Positions 61,389 to 64,000 of a stretch of 64,000 nucleotides of DNA are shown here, one piece after another. The translations under genes were made by a program, and so were the position numbers. The notes beneath the pieces were generated by a model. That model did not search any database. It saw only the letters and a program-made list of their open reading frames with translations, and had not been told where the DNA came from. Position 1 is the first letter of the stretch; every line of letters begins with the position of its first letter. Location: contig CBDCTS010000007.1 in NCBI GenBank assembly GCA_965222345.1, positions 1,054,001 to 1,118,000 on the forward strand, written 5' to 3'. This DNA comes from JADFGZ01 sp965222345 (GTDB taxonomy: Bacteria; Acidobacteriota; Terriglobia; 2-12-FULL-54-10).

Positions 61389-61985
61389 TTTTGTTTTCTC
61401 CTTCGATTTTTGAATCGTACTGGTTGAAATTTCCGCCAAAACTTTCTCTTCCTGCCGATCGATCTAAAACTGCACTGGATTACAGGCGGGGCAGGCAGGA
61501 ACGCCTGTCACTACCTGAACGCCTGTCCTACCTGAACGCTTTTAGCAACATTCAACGCGCTAGCTTTCTGCTGGATCAGCTTCCATCATCTATGTTGCAC
61601 AAACTCCAGGGCCAATTTGCTCTATAATGCGGAATCTACCGGGAACTCGGGGAAAATAGCACTTTACGTTTCGGCCTGTCAATACTTTTTTCTTTGTCAG
61701 CTATACTTTCTCCCGTAATCGCTGTGGCTCAAACAGCCGGGCAGATAAATTGGGGTTCAAAACAGTTGTTCATAGTAAATCGGCTGCATCCGGGAATGCA
61801 AGAGTTTTTTTGAGAATATTTCAAGATTCTTTGAATTTTTTTTGAGGGGGGGGTGCACGAAAAAGCAAGAGGCAAGTGCAGGCCTTTCTGCCTGCACGTA
61901 AGAGGACAGGCCTGGAGGCCTGTGCACCATCTGGGCGCGGCTCATCGCGGGCTCTGGCAAACCCTGAGGGAGCGGGACCGAAAGG
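61389..61985. other. Intergenic region with hairpin repeats
   Basis: Holds hairpin-repeat blocks at about 61481-61540 and 61866-61935 (GTGCAGGC-GCCTGCAC and ACAGGCC-TGGA-GGCCTGT) and an AT-rich stretch at 61660-61850 probably containing the promoter of the acidic protein gene. No gene seen. Confidence 0.55.
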
Positions 61986-62165
61986 TTAAAGTTCATGGCC
62001 ATCGCCCAAAAAGCGGGCGGCGTCCTTCACCGTGAGGGGGGCATCTGTCGCTTTTCCGTCCAGGCTCATCGTTCCCTCCCTACTCTCCTCGTCACCGTCC
62101 CGGCCGGGTTCCCGGTCGAAGTCCTTGAGGGTCTTTATCCGTATGATTTTTTCTTCATCCGCCAT
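61986..62165 (-). CDS. Small charged protein after the VirB11-like gene
   Basis: 59 residues from an ATG after GGGAGGC, overlapping the VirB11-like stop by 11 bases. ADEEKIIRIKTLKDFDREPG, then an Asp/Glu/Arg-rich middle and VKDAARFLGDGHEL. No family known; its place suggests a part of the conjugation operon. Confidence 0.55.
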   Translation of the reverse strand: MADEEKIIRIKTLKDFDREPGRDGDEESREGTMSLDGKATDAPLTVKDAARFLGDGHEL

Positions 62166-63111
62166 CGTGTTGCCTCCCGATCGGCTCGATGAGCCAGCGA
62201 TTGCCGGCGGTGACGTAGCCTTTGACAAACGCGGCTTCCTCCACGAAGCGCCGCCCCTCGCGACGCGTCATGTGAATCACCATTGCAATGCCATCCACTA
62301 CGCCCCGGCAGGTGACTTCCCAGGGCAGCTCCCCGCCCTGCATGGCGCAACTGGCGAGCCGTGACAAGGCTGATTCGGCGTTGTTGGCGTGTACGGTGGT
62401 GAGGGAGCCGCCGTGTCCGGTGTTGAGGGCTTGCAATAGATCGGCGGCTTCGCCGCCCCGGACCTCTCCCACAACAATATGATCGGGGCGGTGACGCAAG
62501 GCATGGCGCACCAGGTCCCGTATCGTTACTGCCCCGGTTGAGAGTCCACGAGCCTCGAAGCGGACGCAATTGGAGTGCTCGATGCGAAGCTCCAGGGTGT
62601 CCTCGATGGCGACGATGCGCTCGTCGTCGGGCAGCAATTCGATGAGCGCATTGAGAAGGGTGGTCTTGCCGGATCCGGTGCCGCCTGAAACCAGAATGTT
62701 GCGGCGAGTGTGCAGCATCCGCTCCGCTGCTTCCTTCACGTTCTTGGGCAGCGCCCCTTGTTCTACCAGGTCCTCGGCCGAGAATGCCCGTTTGCCAAAC
62801 CGGCGCACGGTGATGGCAACCTTCGGGCTGGCCGGTGGTACGCAGATCGCAACCCGCGAGCCGTCGTTTAGACGGGCATCGACGATGGGCGCCGTGGCCG
62901 GGTCCAGGCCGAGAGGCCGCGCTATATGGATAGCGGCCCTTTGAAGCGCCGCAGCGGTCAGCAGCGGGGCATCATGGGAGTAGAGTTTCCCATGCCCCTC
63001 GATCCAGACGTTGTGAGGACCGTTAATCATGATCTCGCTCACTTCCGGGTCCTCCAAAACATCCTCCAGCCCGGGCAGAAACGGTTTCAACAACTCCAGG
63101 CCGTCGCTCAT
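62155..63111 (-). CDS. VirB11/TrbB-like type IV secretion ATPase
   Basis: The ATG at 63111 overlaps the previous stop (ATGA); 318 residues. Walker A GGTGSGKTTLLNAL near 141, Asp box (IVAIEDTLELRIEH), Walker B and His box (HRPDHIVVGEVRGGEAADL, GGSLTTVHANN). The hexameric ATPase powers pilus or DNA transfer at the inner membrane. Its coupling-protein partner lies directly upstream. Confidence 0.9.
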   Translation of the reverse strand: MSDGLELLKPFLPGLEDVLEDPEVSEIMINGPHNVWIEGHGKLYSHDAPLLTAAALQRAAIHIARPLGLDPATAPIVDARLNDGSRVAICVPPASPKVAITVRRFGKRAFSAEDLVEQGALPKNVKEAAERMLHTRRNILVSGGTGSGKTTLLNALIELLPDDERIVAIEDTLELRIEHSNCVRFEARGLSTGAVTIRDLVRHALRHRPDHIVVGEVRGGEAADLLQALNTGHGGSLTTVHANNAESALSRLASCAMQGGELPWEVTCRGVVDGIAMVIHMTRREGRRFVEEAAFVKGYVTAGNRWLIEPIGRQHDGG

Positions 63112-64000
63112 ATCTTTCCTTCTGCTTTCGCACGCCAGTAGGGAAGCGACCGTGGCAGATAGTGGGGTTTGAGGTACACGCGGGTTGCCGGCAGTGACTG
63201 TGCGCCGTCGTAGGGCAGGCAGATTGCTTGGCAGTTGGAGAGCAAGGCGAACTCGCGGGGCTGAAACACTGCCTCGCGTTGTTCGCGGAAGGATTTGCTG
63301 GCCCCTACGCTGCCCTGGCCGCCTCCGGCCTGGGCCGAGAGCAGGGACACCTCGCTTTGCTTGGCCGACTCGGTGATGGTGTAGGAGGGTTTGATCTTGG
63401 CGACCTGGCCGCATAGAGCAGATGCGGTTTGGGCGCTGGCATCGTCGCTCAAGGAAAGGAATATCCGGGTGCGTAGCGTTTGCAAAAGGGTGCGCCAGGC
63501 CTCCGAGCTGCCGAGTACCGAGCGAAGCGAGGAGATGGATTGGGTGGCGACAATCGGGATACAGCGGCATTGCCGGGTGAGGGCAAAGGATTTCTCATCG
63601 CCGGAAGGATCTTCCTCACCGACCGAAGCGAACGACTGGTATTCGTCGCAGATGAACACGGCGGGCCGGAAGTATTGATCCGGCGCTTCCTTCATCTGCG
63701 CCGGCCGCCGCAGGAGCGATTGCAGCCAAGCGTTTTTGAGCATTACTCCCACAGCTCGTGCCAGGGCCGGGTTGCTGCCGGCTGGCATATTCAGGGCCAG
63801 CACCTTGCCCGACTCGATCAGCTCATCGAGGGGCGGCAAGCTATGGCGTACTCTCGTTCCAAGTCCCGGCTGTTCGTCTTGCTTTGGCTCTCCATTGCCG
63901 GTGGCCAGCGTCGCCTTTTCCGGTGGCGGTGGTGGACAAAATACGCGCGCCACACTCGGCAAGTCGAATATGGACAGGAAAACCGAGATGCCCTCGACGA
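63108..64000 (-). CDS. VirD4/TraG-like conjugative coupling protein, C-terminal part
   Basis: The frame stays open to the right edge (VEGISVFLSIFDLPSVARVF), so this is the C-terminal 297 or so residues of a longer ATPase. Walker B FICDEYQSFA, then TRQCRCIPIVATQSISSLRS, LLQTLRTRIFLSLSDDASAQ and a TraM-recognition-type C-terminus. It brings relaxase-bound DNA to the type IV channel. Together with the VirB11-like gene it marks a conjugative element beyond the window. Confidence 0.85.
   Translation of the reverse strand, partial: VEGISVFLSIFDLPSVARVFCPPPPPEKATLATGNGEPKQDEQPGLGTRVRHSLPPLDELIESGKVLALNMPAGSNPALARAVGVMLKNAWLQSLLRRPAQMKEAPDQYFRPAVFICDEYQSFASVGEEDPSGDEKSFALTRQCRCIPIVATQSISSLRSVLGSSEAWRTLLQTLRTRIFLSLSDDASAQTASALCGQVAKIKPSYTITESAKQSEVSLLSAQAGGGQGSVGASKSFREQREAVFQPREFALLSNCQAICLPYDGAQSLPATRVYLKPHYLPRSLPYWRAKAEGKI

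Overview
The window looks like a chromosomal segment of a moderately GC-rich member of the Acidobacteriota. The inference rests on gene content: a DUF1592/DUF1552 pair with a secreted ankyrin-repeat protein, an Oar-like TonB-dependent receptor with a carboxypeptidase-like N-terminus, a cytochrome c fused to a Vgb-like propeller, several exported amidohydrolases, and housekeeping genes (glyQ/glyS, recO, secG, tpiA, rnc, lepB) of ordinary bacterial type. No rRNA or marker phylogeny is available, so the phylum is an inference.

Layout. 0-7.6 kb: end of a SagB-type nitroreductase, the DUF1592-DUF1552 pair (the second apparently frameshifted), the ankyrin protein, a DUF4159 protein and a small exported protein. 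7.6-14.2 kb: a mostly empty stretch with a LysM relic, the Oar-like receptor and a protein with a C-terminal nuclease-like motif. 14.2-30.3 kb: a probable envelope degradation region with a cytochrome-propeller fusion, two TIG-tailed amidohydrolases, a small cytochrome c, a Tat-exported thiamine-diphosphate enzyme, a PycB/OadA-like carboxyltransferase, an orphan ABC-type binding protein and two tandem Amidohydro_3 proteins. 30.5-36.2 kb: tRNA-Leu(GAG), secG, tpiA, a SAM hydroxide adenosyltransferase and small unknown proteins. 36.2-42 kb: sulfite/nitrite reductase, cysteine dioxygenase, DoxX protein and a flavin disulfide reductase. 42-56 kb: AsmA protein, lepB, rnc, TPR proteins, an AlkA-like glycosylase, recO, glyQ and glyS. 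56-62 kb: small accessory genes (HicB-like, aspartyl protease pair, higBA), a repeat-rich stretch and an acidic secreted protein. 62-64 kb: a VirB11-like ATPase and a VirD4/TraG-like coupling protein running off the edge, which suggests an integrated conjugative element.

The most striking find lies upstream of the sulfite/nitrite reductase gene on the minus strand. A 28-codon open frame (38648 to 38562) contains six consecutive Cys codons plus one more. It has no ribosome binding site but sits where a promoter-like pair of hexamers would start a leaderless transcript. It is flanked by a 7-bp inverted repeat and followed by an 11-bp perfect hairpin with a U-tract, placed before the reductase's own ribosome binding site. 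This is the layout of a cysteine-responsive transcription attenuator. It would make the reductase an assimilatory sulfite reductase that is shut off when cysteine is plentiful, next to a cysteine dioxygenase gene.

Two repeat families stand out: tetraloop-type hairpins whose arms vary in a mostly compensating way (55.7-62 kb), and a 9-nt-period CCGA repeat present at both 8.0 kb and 59.1 kb. Three near-identical intrinsic terminators are stacked downstream of the acidic secreted protein.
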